DNA of 26,210 bases from JBOHWJ01 sp050736615 (GCA_050736615.1 JBOHWL010000151.1:1-26210), one strand, 5' to 3'. Shown: positions 1-6,944, counted from the stretch's first letter. Notes: generated by a model not told the origin, from the letters alone. Translations and numbers: made by a program.

Positions 1-528
1 GTCTACGATGGCGCCCAGCACTTGGCCCATACGCACGTATTGGGACACCGCGATGCCGTGGTAATTCCAGTAATCGACGTTGCCGTTGCCATAATCGCGG
101 TATTCGAACCGGAGGTCGAATTCGCGGCTGCCCGCGTTGAGCTGGCCTGTAATGTCCAGATCCTGGGCCTGAGCGAGGCCTTGGGTGATGGCGTCCGGCC
201 AAGGACCGTAGGTGGCGGCGTCGTGGGAGCCGGGGATGACGACTTGGCGCAACGGGCGCTGCCCAATCACAGGCGCCAGATCTCGCATCCAGTTTTCGTA
301 GGAGACGGGGCCGGGAGCGCCGAGCTTGGGCGGACTCGATGTCCGGGTCGAGGCCGAATGAGCGGAAGAGCTGTCGCTGCCGCATCCGGCCAGCAACGCG
401 GAGCAAAAACCGGCTGCAATCAAACTAACCACTGCCAGCTGGACGAGATTGATGCTGACAAACCGCTTGGGGGCCGGCTTTAACCACGCCACTGGCCGAG
501 TTTCCGATGCTGTGTTCGTTTCCTCCAT
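1..528 (-). CDS. PI-PLC X-domain-like lipoprotein, partial (C-terminus beyond left edge)
   Basis: Reading minus from ATG 526-528, the frame stays open for 176 codons to the left edge, so this is an N-terminal fragment. Residues 22-49 form a signal peptide ending in a lipobox (L46-A-G-C49), followed by a Ser/Thr/Pro-rich linker, so the mature protein should be lipid-anchored in the envelope. From about residue 80 it resembles the X domain of phosphatidylinositol-specific phospholipase C: IPGSHDAATY carries the first catalytic-type histidine (H102) and D103, then come QLNAGSREFDLR (R140) and the second histidine in NYHGI (H157). The family cleaves phosphoinositides or related glycolipids by acid-base catalysis using two histidines. 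The true substrate is unknown because bacterial members vary. No strong Shine-Dalgarno was seen (weak GAG about 10 nt upstream). The fold assignment is fairly firm; the activity is inferred. Confidence 0.75.
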   Translation of the reverse strand, partial: MEETNTASETRPVAWLKPAPKRFVSINLVQLAVVSLIAAGFCSALLAGCGSDSSSAHSASTRTSSPPKLGAPGPVSYENWMRDLAPVIGQRPLRQVVIPGSHDAATYGPWPDAITQGLAQAQDLDITGQLNAGSREFDLRFEYRDYGNGNVDYWNYHGIAVSQYVRMGQVLGAIVD

Positions 529-591
529 CGTCCGGTTCTCAATGATCCCAAGGAGCCTGACATCCGACGATTGAGAGAACGTATAACTCGC

Positions 592-1019
592 TTAAGTGGA
601 GAAATCAAATCTAAAACCGGCTGTGTCTGAATATCTTTGTTTGTGCAACAAAAACCGCGAAAGCGCCGTTTCCACGTTCCGGCGCCTCGGTTGATGAGGA
701 GCTTCGCTGCCCTCAGCGCATAAGGCGCGTTCGATAAACAGAGCGCCATTTGCTCTCAAGCATTTCTTTATGTAGCTGGTGGGACGACTCGGTTCACCAG
801 CCCGACCCGATAAGCATCGGCGGCGCTCCAGGGCAGTCCGCTGAAAGATCATCTCTTTTGCGATTCCCGGGCCGACCAGGCGCGCAAGACGCTGCGTCCC
901 ACCGCCAGCTCCGAAACGGGATTTCCCGAAGGCCGATAGTGGCGCGGTCGGCCATAACGCGGATGTCGCACGCAAGTGCGATTTCGCATCCACCGCACAA
1001 CGCCGCGCCGTTGGTAAAG
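592..1019 (-). pseudogene. Enoyl-CoA hydratase/isomerase family pseudogene
   Basis: Crotonase-family sequence is spread over three minus-strand frames. One frame gives NGAALCGGCEIALACDIR and on to GLREI (about 1012-913). A second gives GGGTQRLARLVGPGIAKEMI (about 900-843). A third gives GLPWSAADAYRVGLVNRVV, then, after in-frame TAA (768-770) and TGA (756-758), NAPYALRAAKLLINRG (down to about 690). The second frame resumes with VETALSRFLLHKQ and stops at 592-594. Intact enoyl-CoA hydratases carry these blocks in this order in one frame, so at least three frameshifts and two stops have accumulated. The N-terminal third is missing; similarity stops at about 1019, next to a plus-strand fragment starting at 1028. 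It is very unlikely to make a working beta-oxidation enzyme. Confidence 0.8.
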
Positions 1020-1027
1020 CTCTAACG

Positions 1028-1100
1028 ATGGACTTCGCACTCGGCGACCAACGCACGATGCTTGCGGATTCCGTCCATCAGTTCGCCACGAACAAAGGTC
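1028..1100 (+). pseudogene. Possible 5' fragment of an acyl-CoA dehydrogenase gene
   Basis: From ATG 1028 the first 23 or so codons read MDFALGDQRTMLADSVHQF, which resembles the usual N-terminus of acyl-CoA dehydrogenases (MDF-x-L-x-x-x-Q-x-x-L-x-x-S-V-x-x-F). After about 1100 the similarity is lost, although the frame stays open to a TAG at 1235-1237. Only the first alpha-helix of the family would be present, so this cannot be a functional enzyme. It lies back to back with the truncated enoyl-CoA hydratase pseudogene, another beta-oxidation gene, which supports the idea of a deleted fatty-acid locus. The call rests on a short match and could be coincidence. Confidence 0.4.
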
Positions 1101-1395
1101 TTGACAGCGCCGCGTTTTTTGGGCCTTTTAGGCAAGCTGGCATTAACGAAGCGAAGGCCATCAGGCGGAACAACATGAGCGAAGCCGGAAGCGAGGTGGG
1201 CACATCAGGCGGAGCGCAGCGGAGTCGAGCAGGCTAGAGCAGCGGAAGCGGAGAGAGCAGGCGAGTCCGCGAGTCGCGTTTCGAATAAGTAGTCTGGGAC
1301 GTGCGCTTAAAGTGAAGCCAGGCAAACGAGGCCGCTAGCTATGTTAAAGATGAGTATGTGCGCCAATCCAAATATTTTTGCCTGGGGATTTTAGG
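1101..1395. other. Gene-free spacer upstream of exbB
   Basis: No convincing coding sequence lies here. The stretch 1180-1276 is purine-rich with repeated AGCGGA/GGAGCG/GAGTC words. Part of it (about 1205-1276) resembles the spacer between the two exbD genes. The promoter of the ExbB operon should lie in about 1280-1380, which is more AT-rich, but I could not assign clear -35 and -10 boxes. Confidence 0.5.
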
Positions 1396-2037
1396 ATGCA
1401 GAATCAATTCAGCATTCTTGGCATGATTGTGCAGGGGTGGTACGCGACCTACCCGCTGCTGGCCATATCGGTAATTTGCGTGACCGTGATTATCGAGCGC
1501 CTATGGGCGCTGGCTGGTATCGGCCGTCGTGCCTCGCATCTGGCGGAAAGCTTGTTGGCGCCGTTGCGCCAGGGCAAATTCAACGAAGCGCTGCAGCAGA
1601 TTAAGCATCGGCGGAGCCCGGGCGAACGCATTTTCCATGAATTAATCACGGAAGCCTCGCTGGCCGACCGCGCACGGCTCGAGGAAGTCGATGAGGAGCG
1701 CCGCTTCGCCGAATTGGTGGAATTGAAACGGCTTATCTGGGTCCTGGCGACCTCCGGCGCCTCCGCCCCGTTCATCGGGTTATTCGGCACCGTCGTCGGC
1801 ATCCTGGTCGCGTTCCAATCGATGGCGATGATGGGGACGGGCGGCTTCTCGGTGGTCGCGGCCGGCATTTCGGAGGCGTTGATTTCGACCGCACTGGGCC
1901 TGGCTGTGGCGATTATTGCGGTTATCTTCTACAACTACTTCTCGCAGAAAATCGAGCGTATCAACGCGACCATCCATATTTGCGCCGCGCGATTGATCGA
2001 CGCCGCCATCCAGGGCAAGGAGAGCAATGGCAATTAG
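1396..2037 (+). CDS. exbB: MotA/TolQ/ExbB proton channel family protein
   Basis: A 213-residue inner-membrane subunit of an ExbB/TolQ-type channel, which uses proton flow to drive a partner protein in the periplasm. Three membrane segments are visible at about 18-40, 113-142 and 152-181. A long cytoplasmic loop separates the first two, as in the family. The pore motifs are intact: PFIGLFGTVVGI with T132 and SEALISTALGLAVAI with T165, corresponding to the conserved threonines of TM2 and TM3. I prefer ATG 1396 to the in-frame TTG at 1378 because GGGGAT (1384-1389) is well spaced before it. The stop overlaps the next gene by 11 nt, implying translational coupling to exbD. Whether it is functionally closer to ExbB, TolQ or a gliding-type system cannot be told from this gene alone. 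Confidence 0.92.
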   Translation: MQNQFSILGMIVQGWYATYPLLAISVICVTVIIERLWALAGIGRRASHLAESLLAPLRQGKFNEALQQIKHRRSPGERIFHELITEASLADRARLEEVDEERRFAELVELKRLIWVLATSGASAPFIGLFGTVVGILVAFQSMAMMGTGGFSVVAAGISEALISTALGLAVAIIAVIFYNYFSQKIERINATIHICAARLIDAAIQGKESNGN

Positions 2038-2470
2038 CTCACCGTCGGGCGGCGGCGGGTTGTTCTGGGAAATAAACATCACGCCGCTCACCGACATTTT
2101 CCTGGTCTTGCTGATAATTTTCATGGTGACTACTTCAGTCGCGGTGGAATCGGCGGCGCGAATCAATTTGCCGTTGGCGGAGAACACCACGCCGGAAAAC
2201 AAAGGCGTGGTTGTCACCTATACCGCCAACCACGAGCTTTTTGTCAATTCCAAAGACGTGCCGGAACAGGACTTCGAGCCCGCTCTGCACGACGCGCTCA
2301 GCCGGGTGAATGCCAAAGTGGTGATTTTTCAGGGCGATCGTACCGTACTGCTTGGAGATATGGTGCGGGTGCTCGATATTGCCAAGGCGGCGGGCGCCGA
2401 ACAGATCGCAATCGCGGCCAAGCGCGTAACCAGCGCGCAATTCCAGGCTGCAAATAAGCGAACGCTATAG
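2027..2470 (+). CDS. exbD: ExbD/TolR family protein, copy 1
   Basis: A 147-residue biopolymer-transport subunit with one membrane helix and a periplasmic domain. A glycine-rich N-tail (GGGG, residues 8-11) precedes INITPLTDIFLVLLIIFMV. The first aspartate of that segment (D23) matches the essential membrane Asp of ExbD/TolR that works with the ExbB pore threonines. The periplasmic part (about 45-140) has the usual ExbD pattern, with VVVTYTANHELFVN and GDRTVLLGDMVRVLDIAKAA. The start ATG 2027 lies inside the end of exbB. It is closely similar to the second copy downstream, so the two are paralogues that could form homo- or heterodimers inside one ExbB ring. Confidence 0.92.
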   Translation: MAISSPSGGGGLFWEINITPLTDIFLVLLIIFMVTTSVAVESAARINLPLAENTTPENKGVVVTYTANHELFVNSKDVPEQDFEPALHDALSRVNAKVVIFQGDRTVLLGDMVRVLDIAKAAGAEQIAIAAKRVTSAQFQAANKRTL

Positions 2471-2588
2471 TCGGAGTGAAACGCACCAGACGGAACGAAG
2501 TGCAGCCGAGCAAACGAGTCCGCGGACTGCGCTGCCCTTAAACAGGCAGCACACGTTTGCAGGATCGATGCTTTAAGCGAGTGATTTG
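2471..2588 (+). other. Structured spacer between the two exbD genes
   Basis: This 118-nt gap is unusual in an otherwise tight operon. It contains a perfect 12-nt palindrome, AGTCCGCGGACT (2517-2528), then a perfect 6-bp hairpin, GCTGCC (2531-2536) with GGCAGC (2545-2550) and an 8-nt loop. No U-tract follows, so it is not a classical intrinsic terminator. It may be an RNA-processing or attenuation site that sets relative expression of the genes on either side. The part before the palindrome resembles the spacer upstream of exbB. Confidence 0.5.
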
Positions 2589-3095
2589 ATGGCGGTTCCG
2601 AGCAACGAGCAAGGCGGTCTTTTCGCCAGCATCAATATCACGCCGCTGACTGATATTTTTTTGGTACTGCTGATAATCTTCATGGTGGCGACGGCGGTCA
2701 CGATTGAGTCAGCCGCGCATGTGGATTTGCCGAAGCTGCAAGCCCCGGCGGCGACTCAGCAGCCCAAGGGCGTAACTGTCACCTATACTTCGGACCATCA
2801 GATATTCGTCAATCAGCAACATGTGAGCGAAAAGGAGCTGGGCTCGACGTTGCGGGACGCTCTGGCGAAAACGAGCAAAAAGCTGGTGGTCTTCAACGGC
2901 GATCCGCGGGTCATCCTGGGCGATACGGTGAGAATCCTTGATATCGCCAAAAGTGCCGGTGCGGAGAATATTGCCCTTGCCGTTTCGCAGTCAACCGGCG
3001 GCGCCCAGTTGGCCCCTGCACCAGGTCCGATTGCGCCCGCGCCGGTCGGTCCGGAACCAGTTGGGCCGGAGCCAGTCGCACCCGGAAATCCATGA
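2589..3095 (+). CDS. exbD: ExbD/TolR family protein, copy 2, with proline-rich tail
   Basis: A 168-residue ExbD paralogue. SINITPLTDIFLVLLIIFMV near the N-terminus holds the membrane aspartate D22. The periplasmic domain (about 45-135) parallels copy 1: GVTVTYTSDHQIFVN and GDPRVILGDTVRILDIAKSAG. It differs by a C-terminal extension of about 30 residues built from Pro-Ala-Pro and Gly-Pro-Glu-Pro-Val repeats, absent from copy 1. Such a tail could span periplasm or bind a partner, much as the Pro-rich segment of TonB does, but that is inference. I take ATG 2589 rather than the TTG at 2586. The stop (TGA 3093-3095) overlaps an ATG at 3092, continuing the operon. Confidence 0.9.
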   Translation: MAVPSNEQGGLFASINITPLTDIFLVLLIIFMVATAVTIESAAHVDLPKLQAPAATQQPKGVTVTYTSDHQIFVNQQHVSEKELGSTLRDALAKTSKKLVVFNGDPRVILGDTVRILDIAKSAGAENIALAVSQSTGGAQLAPAPGPIAPAPVGPEPVGPEPVAPGNP

Positions 3096-3190
3096 TGAGT
3101 GGCGACACTGTACGGCACAGCGCCAACGCAGGCGGTTTTTTCAAAAATTTGGCGCGCGACCCGCTCGATTTCGGCGAGCTGCCGCGATGA
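3092..3190 (+). CDS. Small ORF between exbD2 and the VWA gene
   Basis: A 32-codon frame opens at ATG 3092, in an ATGA overlap with the exbD2 stop (ATG 3095 is a second choice), and closes with TGA 3188-3190. The VWA gene starts 12 nt later. The peptide begins MMSGDTVRHSANAGGFF and ends FKNLARDPLDFGELPR; it has no membrane segment or known motif. Its position in a tightly coupled operon and the ATGA overlap are the arguments for translation. It might be a real small component, or just a coupling device that carries ribosomes to the TTG start of the next gene. I do not recognise a family. Confidence 0.4.
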   Translation: MMSGDTVRHSANAGGFFKNLARDPLDFGELPR

Positions 3191-3202
3191 AGGCGGTATG
3201 AA

Positions 3203-4441
3203 TTGAATACGACGATACTCGCCGCGATCATCGCGGCCTCGACTCTCGTCGTCGCCTCGATCCTATACCTGCTTTTTTCGGGCCGGCGGCGGCGTGCCGC
3301 GCTTGCCGCCGGCGCGGTCGAGCCCATCGCGCCGCTGCAATCGATTCGCGACGCCTTACGTTTTATGGCGGGACCGCTGCCGATTTCCGTTTCGCTCCAC
3401 GTGGTCGTCTTGTTGGCGCTTTTGTGGGGCGTGCATATGACGGCGGGCCGCAATCTGATTGTGGTCAATTTGAGGGCTGGCCTCAGCGGCGGCGGCGGCG
3501 ACACCAGCCAACTCAAGCATCTGGACCTACCTGAAATGCCGATGCCGGAACATTCGGCGCCGCTGCCGATTGAGCGGCCAGTGGTGGCGGCGGCGAGTTC
3601 GCAAAGCATCACCGCGGCGACTCATTATGTTCGCACCGTCGCGGGTGGCGGCATCGGTATCGGCCGTGGCGGCGGTATCGGCGCCGGCTATGGCGAAGGC
3701 ATCGGCGCCGGCTTCGGCGGATTTATCGGCGGACTGCGCAAGTCCGGCCTTGAAGTTACGCTGGTGATCGACGGCACCGGTTCGATGAAGCTCATCATCA
3801 ATGATGTCAAACGCAAGATGGAAGACCTCGTGCTCGCCATCCATCGGCTCGTGCCCACCGCCAAAATCGGTATCGTGGTTTTCGGTGGCCGCGGCGAGCC
3901 GATCGAAATCCAACCGCTGACCGTATCACCGCGCGTGTTGGTATATTTCCTCTCGAACATACAGGCGCGCAACGGCGGCGAATGGCAGGAGAATACGCTG
4001 GGCGCGGTGCGGACGGCGGTGGATAAAATGGGTTGGTCGGCGCCGGCCAAAAAGGTCATCGTGCTGGTCGGCGATACGCCGCCCTTCAGCGACGACATGG
4101 AGCCGACGCTTGAGCTGGTGCGGCAGTTTCGGGCGGAAAACGGCACGTTCAACACGGTTGACGTGACCGTCGAAGAGCATACGCGATTTGTGATCGAATG
4201 GGCCAGGCAGCAAGGTTTGCCGCCGCCAAAAAAAATCTCGCCGCTGCCCGGCTTCTATCTGCAAACCCAGCATGCCTATCAAACCCTGGCGGCGGCGGGC
4301 GGCGGCTCGTGGCGTAGCCTGACGCGGGATTCTCAAATCAACCAACAGGTTTTGATTCTGGCCTTCGGTAATCAATGGCGGCAGGATGTCGCGGCGTTTG
4401 GCCGCGGGCTGATCGCGTCGAAGTCGAGCCGTGATCCCTGA
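3203..4441 (+). CDS. VWA-domain protein with TonB-like transmembrane anchor
   Basis: A 412-residue inner-membrane protein starting at TTG 3203, with AGGCGG (3191-3196) as ribosome site; no in-frame ATG/GTG precedes it. Helix 1 (about 5-25) is followed by RRRR (28-31), so its C-side should be cytoplasmic. Helix 2 (about 60-79, PISVSLHVVVLLALLW) would then lead outward, leaving the rest in the periplasm. Helix 2 contains S62-x3-H66 (SVSLH), like the S-x3-H (SVCIH) of TonB that couples to ExbBD. A Pro-rich stretch (109-126) and Gly-rich linker (148-177) follow. Then comes a von Willebrand A domain (about 183-370) with a metal-site motif D190-G-T-G-S194, a candidate metal-site Thr in QENTLGA and a later acidic residue in LVGDTPPF. 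Presumably the ExbBD-driven element of this operon. The VWA call is firm; the TonB analogy is inference. Confidence 0.85.
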   Translation: MNTTILAAIIAASTLVVASILYLLFSGRRRRAALAAGAVEPIAPLQSIRDALRFMAGPLPISVSLHVVVLLALLWGVHMTAGRNLIVVNLRAGLSGGGGDTSQLKHLDLPEMPMPEHSAPLPIERPVVAAASSQSITAATHYVRTVAGGGIGIGRGGGIGAGYGEGIGAGFGGFIGGLRKSGLEVTLVIDGTGSMKLIINDVKRKMEDLVLAIHRLVPTAKIGIVVFGGRGEPIEIQPLTVSPRVLVYFLSNIQARNGGEWQENTLGAVRTAVDKMGWSAPAKKVIVLVGDTPPFSDDMEPTLELVRQFRAENGTFNTVDVTVEEHTRFVIEWARQQGLPPPKKISPLPGFYLQTQHAYQTLAAAGGGSWRSLTRDSQINQQVLILAFGNQWRQDVAAFGRGLIASKSSRDP

Positions 4442-4467
4442 GCCTGGCGGGCGCGAGTAAGATCGCG

Positions 4468-5880
4468 ATGGAGACGCGGGATGCCGCCGCGACAGTCACT
4501 CTTCCCGACGCGGCCGGGCGGCCGGAATTGGGCTGCTTGCTCCGCTGGATGCTCAGCCTGTTTCTGATCGCGGCGATTTCCGGCTGTGCCAGTACCGAAA
4601 CGCCGCCCGTGGCCTCGGCGGCGCCGAAGCCGCGCGGGATCCTGGTGGACGCCCGCTTTGCCGCCACCGCGACCGTGCTGCCCGACGGCACCGTGCTGAT
4701 TGCGGGCGGGGTTGCGAACGAAGGCGCGGCCGCCGCGAGCGCCGAGATCTATGACCCATCCACCGGCGGCTTCGCATTGACCGACAGTATGTTGACCGGC
4801 CGCGCTTATCATACGGCGACTTTGCTCAATCACGGCAAGGTGCTTATCTGCGGCGGCATCGATCGCACCGGCGCGCCGGTGCGCACGTCGGAGTTGTACG
4901 ACCCGGCGCAAGACAAGTTCGAGCCGACCGGCAATCTGCTGCAGGCCCGCTATAATCACACGGCGACCCTGCTCAAGAACGGCAAAGTGCTGATTACCGG
5001 CGGCGATGTCACGACCAACGGCGTAAACAATGTGGATACGGCTGAACTCTACGATCCGGCCACGGAGCGCTTCAGCGTAACCGGCAATGTGACGCGCTTC
5101 TATGATCCGGAGGCTGACAAATTCTATTACCAGGGCAAGATGATCGCGGCGAGAGGCAATCAAACCGCCACGCTGCTGCAAAATGGCGATGTGCTGATTG
5201 CCGGCGGCGGCGACGCGCATGGCGTCGCGCAGGCGAGCGCCGCGATTTACCATGCGGACACCGGCAAATTCACGCCGACCGGCAGCATGCATGAGGCCCG
5301 CCAGGAACATCGCGCGACCCTGTTGCCGAACGGGCAGGTGCTGGTCACGGGTGGTCTCAATCAGAATGGCCAGGTCTTATTCACCGCTGAATTGTATAAT
5401 CCCGCGACCGGCGGATTCACGCTCACGACGGCGGCGTTCAAGAGCGGTACCAACATGACCAGCGCGCGCTATGAGCATACCGCGACGCCGCTGCCCAATG
5501 GCACAGTGCTGATTGCGGGCGGCTCCAATGCGCAATTCGTGTTGGCGACTGCGGAAATCTACCATCCGGCGGAGGGCTTGTTCACCTGTATCGGCGGCAG
5601 ATACGCGGGTCCGGGTAGTCCATGTAACCGCAGCATGAACGATTTTCGCAATTATGCCACCGCGACGCTGCTTCGCAACGGCACCGTGCTGATTGCCGGC
5701 GGCTATAATTTCAAACTGGCGCAGGCGCGCAACCCGATGGCGGCGCAGCGTGCGTTGGGGGGTGCGTCGGTGCCGTTCTCGCTGCTCGGCACGGCCGAGG
5801 TTTACAATCCGGCCGCGCGCGTATTCAGCCCGAATACCGCGATTGTGAACGCGCGTTATGCGGCGACGGCCGCGCGCTAA
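4468..5880 (+). CDS. Kelch-type beta-propeller lipoprotein
   Basis: A 470-residue secreted lipoprotein beginning 26 nt after the VWA gene, so probably in the same operon. The N-terminus shows a hydrophobic stretch ending in a lipobox (I37-S-G-C40). ATG 4468 gives a long pre-sequence; ATG 4549 (residue 28) would leave only 12 residues before the cysteine and would drop the Arg just before the hydrophobic core, so the longer start or one between is preferred. Downstream are seven kelch/galactose-oxidase-like repeats, each with the core xHTATLLxNGxVLIxGG followed by AELYDPATxxF, spaced about 50 residues. Repeat 4 carries an extra short YDPEADKF unit and repeat 7 a longer loop. The chain ends inside the eighth motif (ARYAATAAR), consistent with ring closure by the N-terminal strand. 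A binding or scaffold role in the envelope is inferred; no catalytic residues were recognised. Confidence 0.85.
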   Translation: METRDAAATVTLPDAAGRPELGCLLRWMLSLFLIAAISGCASTETPPVASAAPKPRGILVDARFAATATVLPDGTVLIAGGVANEGAAAASAEIYDPSTGGFALTDSMLTGRAYHTATLLNHGKVLICGGIDRTGAPVRTSELYDPAQDKFEPTGNLLQARYNHTATLLKNGKVLITGGDVTTNGVNNVDTAELYDPATERFSVTGNVTRFYDPEADKFYYQGKMIAARGNQTATLLQNGDVLIAGGGDAHGVAQASAAIYHADTGKFTPTGSMHEARQEHRATLLPNGQVLVTGGLNQNGQVLFTAELYNPATGGFTLTTAAFKSGTNMTSARYEHTATPLPNGTVLIAGGSNAQFVLATAEIYHPAEGLFTCIGGRYAGPGSPCNRSMNDFRNYATATLLRNGTVLIAGGYNFKLAQARNPMAAQRALGGASVPFSLLGTAEVYNPAARVFSPNTAIVNARYAATAAR

Positions 5881-5891
5881 GATTCGGCCTG

Positions 5892-5919
5892 TTCACGAGC
5901 GGTCTTTCGCACCTATAAT
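5892..5919 (+). promoter_or_regulatory. Putative sigma70-type promoter for hemB
   Basis: A perfect -10 box TATAAT lies at 5914-5919, with TTCACG (5892-5897, 4 of 6 matches to TTGACA) 16 nt upstream. Transcription would start near 5926, about 24 nt before the hemB ATG at 5950. An AGGGGG ribosome site (5935-5940) fits that short leader. This suggests hemB is transcribed apart from the upstream ExbB-kelch operon. Confidence 0.6.
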
Positions 5920-5949
5920 TCCGCCATGATATGCAGGGGGTGAACGCCG

Positions 5950-6921
5950 ATGGCATTTCCGATCAATCGTCCGCGCCGGTTGCGCCGAACCGAAACCCTT
6001 CGCCGGATGGTGCGTGAGACTCGCCTGCTGCCCGAGGATTTGATTCAGCCCTTCTTCGTGTGCCCCGGACGCGAGGTGAAAAAGCCGGTCGCCGCGATGC
6101 CCGGCGTGGCGCAGTTGTCGGTCGATAACGTTTTGCATGAGGCGCGGGAAAGCCATGCGGCGGGCGTGCCGGCTGTGATTTTGTTCGGCATCCCGCGCCG
6201 TAAGGATGCCGAAGGCAGCGAAGCCTGGAACGACGACGGCGAAGTGCAGCGCGCCATTCGTGAGATCAAGGAGCATGTGCCCGGTCTGGCGGTTATCACC
6301 GACGTCTGTTTGTGTGAATACACATCGCATGGGCATTGCGGCATGCTCAGCGGCAATGATGTCGACAACGACGCCACACTTGAATTACTGGTGCGCGAGG
6401 CCCTCTCGCACGCACGCGCCGGCGCCGATATGGTGGCACCGTCGGACATGATGGATGGGCGGGTGGGCGCGATTCGTTCCGCCCTCGATCAGCATGGGTT
6501 CAGCCACATCCCGATCATGGCTTATTCGGCGAAATTCGCCTCAGGGTTCTACGGACCGTTCAGGGAGGCGGCGGAATCCACGCCGCAATTCGGCGACCGC
6601 CGCTCCTATCAGATGGATCCGCCCAACGGCGACGAGGCGATGCGCGAAATCGCGCTCGACCTCGAAGAGGGTGCGGACATCGTGATGGTGAAGCCGGCGC
6701 TCAGCTATCTCGATCTGATCTATCGCGCCAAGCATGAGTTTCACGTGCCGGTGGCCGCCTACAATGTGTCGGGTGAATACGCGATGATTCGCGCCGCTGG
6801 AATTAACGGTTGGATCGATGAGGAGCGGGTCACGCTGGAGGTGCTGACGTCAATTAAACGCGCCGGCGCCGATCTGATTCTGACGTACTTTGCCACCAAT
6901 GTGGCCAAACAACTGCGCTAG
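5950..6921 (+). CDS. hemB: Delta-aminolevulinic acid dehydratase (porphobilinogen synthase)
   Basis: This cytosolic enzyme condenses two 5-aminolevulinate molecules to porphobilinogen, the second common step of tetrapyrrole (haem) synthesis. At 323 residues it has the family length. The two active-site lysines are visible: K195 in MAYSAKFASGFYGPFREA and the Schiff-base K248 in IVMVKPALSYLD. The cysteine cluster C120-x-C122-x7-C130 (DVCLCEYTSHGHCG) marks the zinc-dependent type; Mg-only enzymes carry Asp there. The start ATG 5950 is supported by AGGGGG nine nt upstream and by the conserved N-terminus (RPRRLRRTETLRRMVRET). An acetyltransferase gene follows after 23 nt and is probably co-transcribed. 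Confidence 0.97.
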   Translation: MAFPINRPRRLRRTETLRRMVRETRLLPEDLIQPFFVCPGREVKKPVAAMPGVAQLSVDNVLHEARESHAAGVPAVILFGIPRRKDAEGSEAWNDDGEVQRAIREIKEHVPGLAVITDVCLCEYTSHGHCGMLSGNDVDNDATLELLVREALSHARAGADMVAPSDMMDGRVGAIRSALDQHGFSHIPIMAYSAKFASGFYGPFREAAESTPQFGDRRSYQMDPPNGDEAMREIALDLEEGADIVMVKPALSYLDLIYRAKHEFHVPVAAYNVSGEYAMIRAAGINGWIDEERVTLEVLTSIKRAGADLILTYFATNVAKQLR

Positions 6922-6944
6922 TGTTGTTGCGATAGGAAGCGTAA

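Noticed and set aside
22..483. Long plus-strand open frame at the left edge
   Set aside because: It is antisense to the PI-PLC-like lipoprotein gene, which has a signal peptide, lipobox and family motifs; the plus frame has none.
4372..5310. 312-codon minus-strand open frame
   Set aside because: It is antisense to the kelch-repeat gene; its apparent repeats only mirror the repeated DNA of the real gene.
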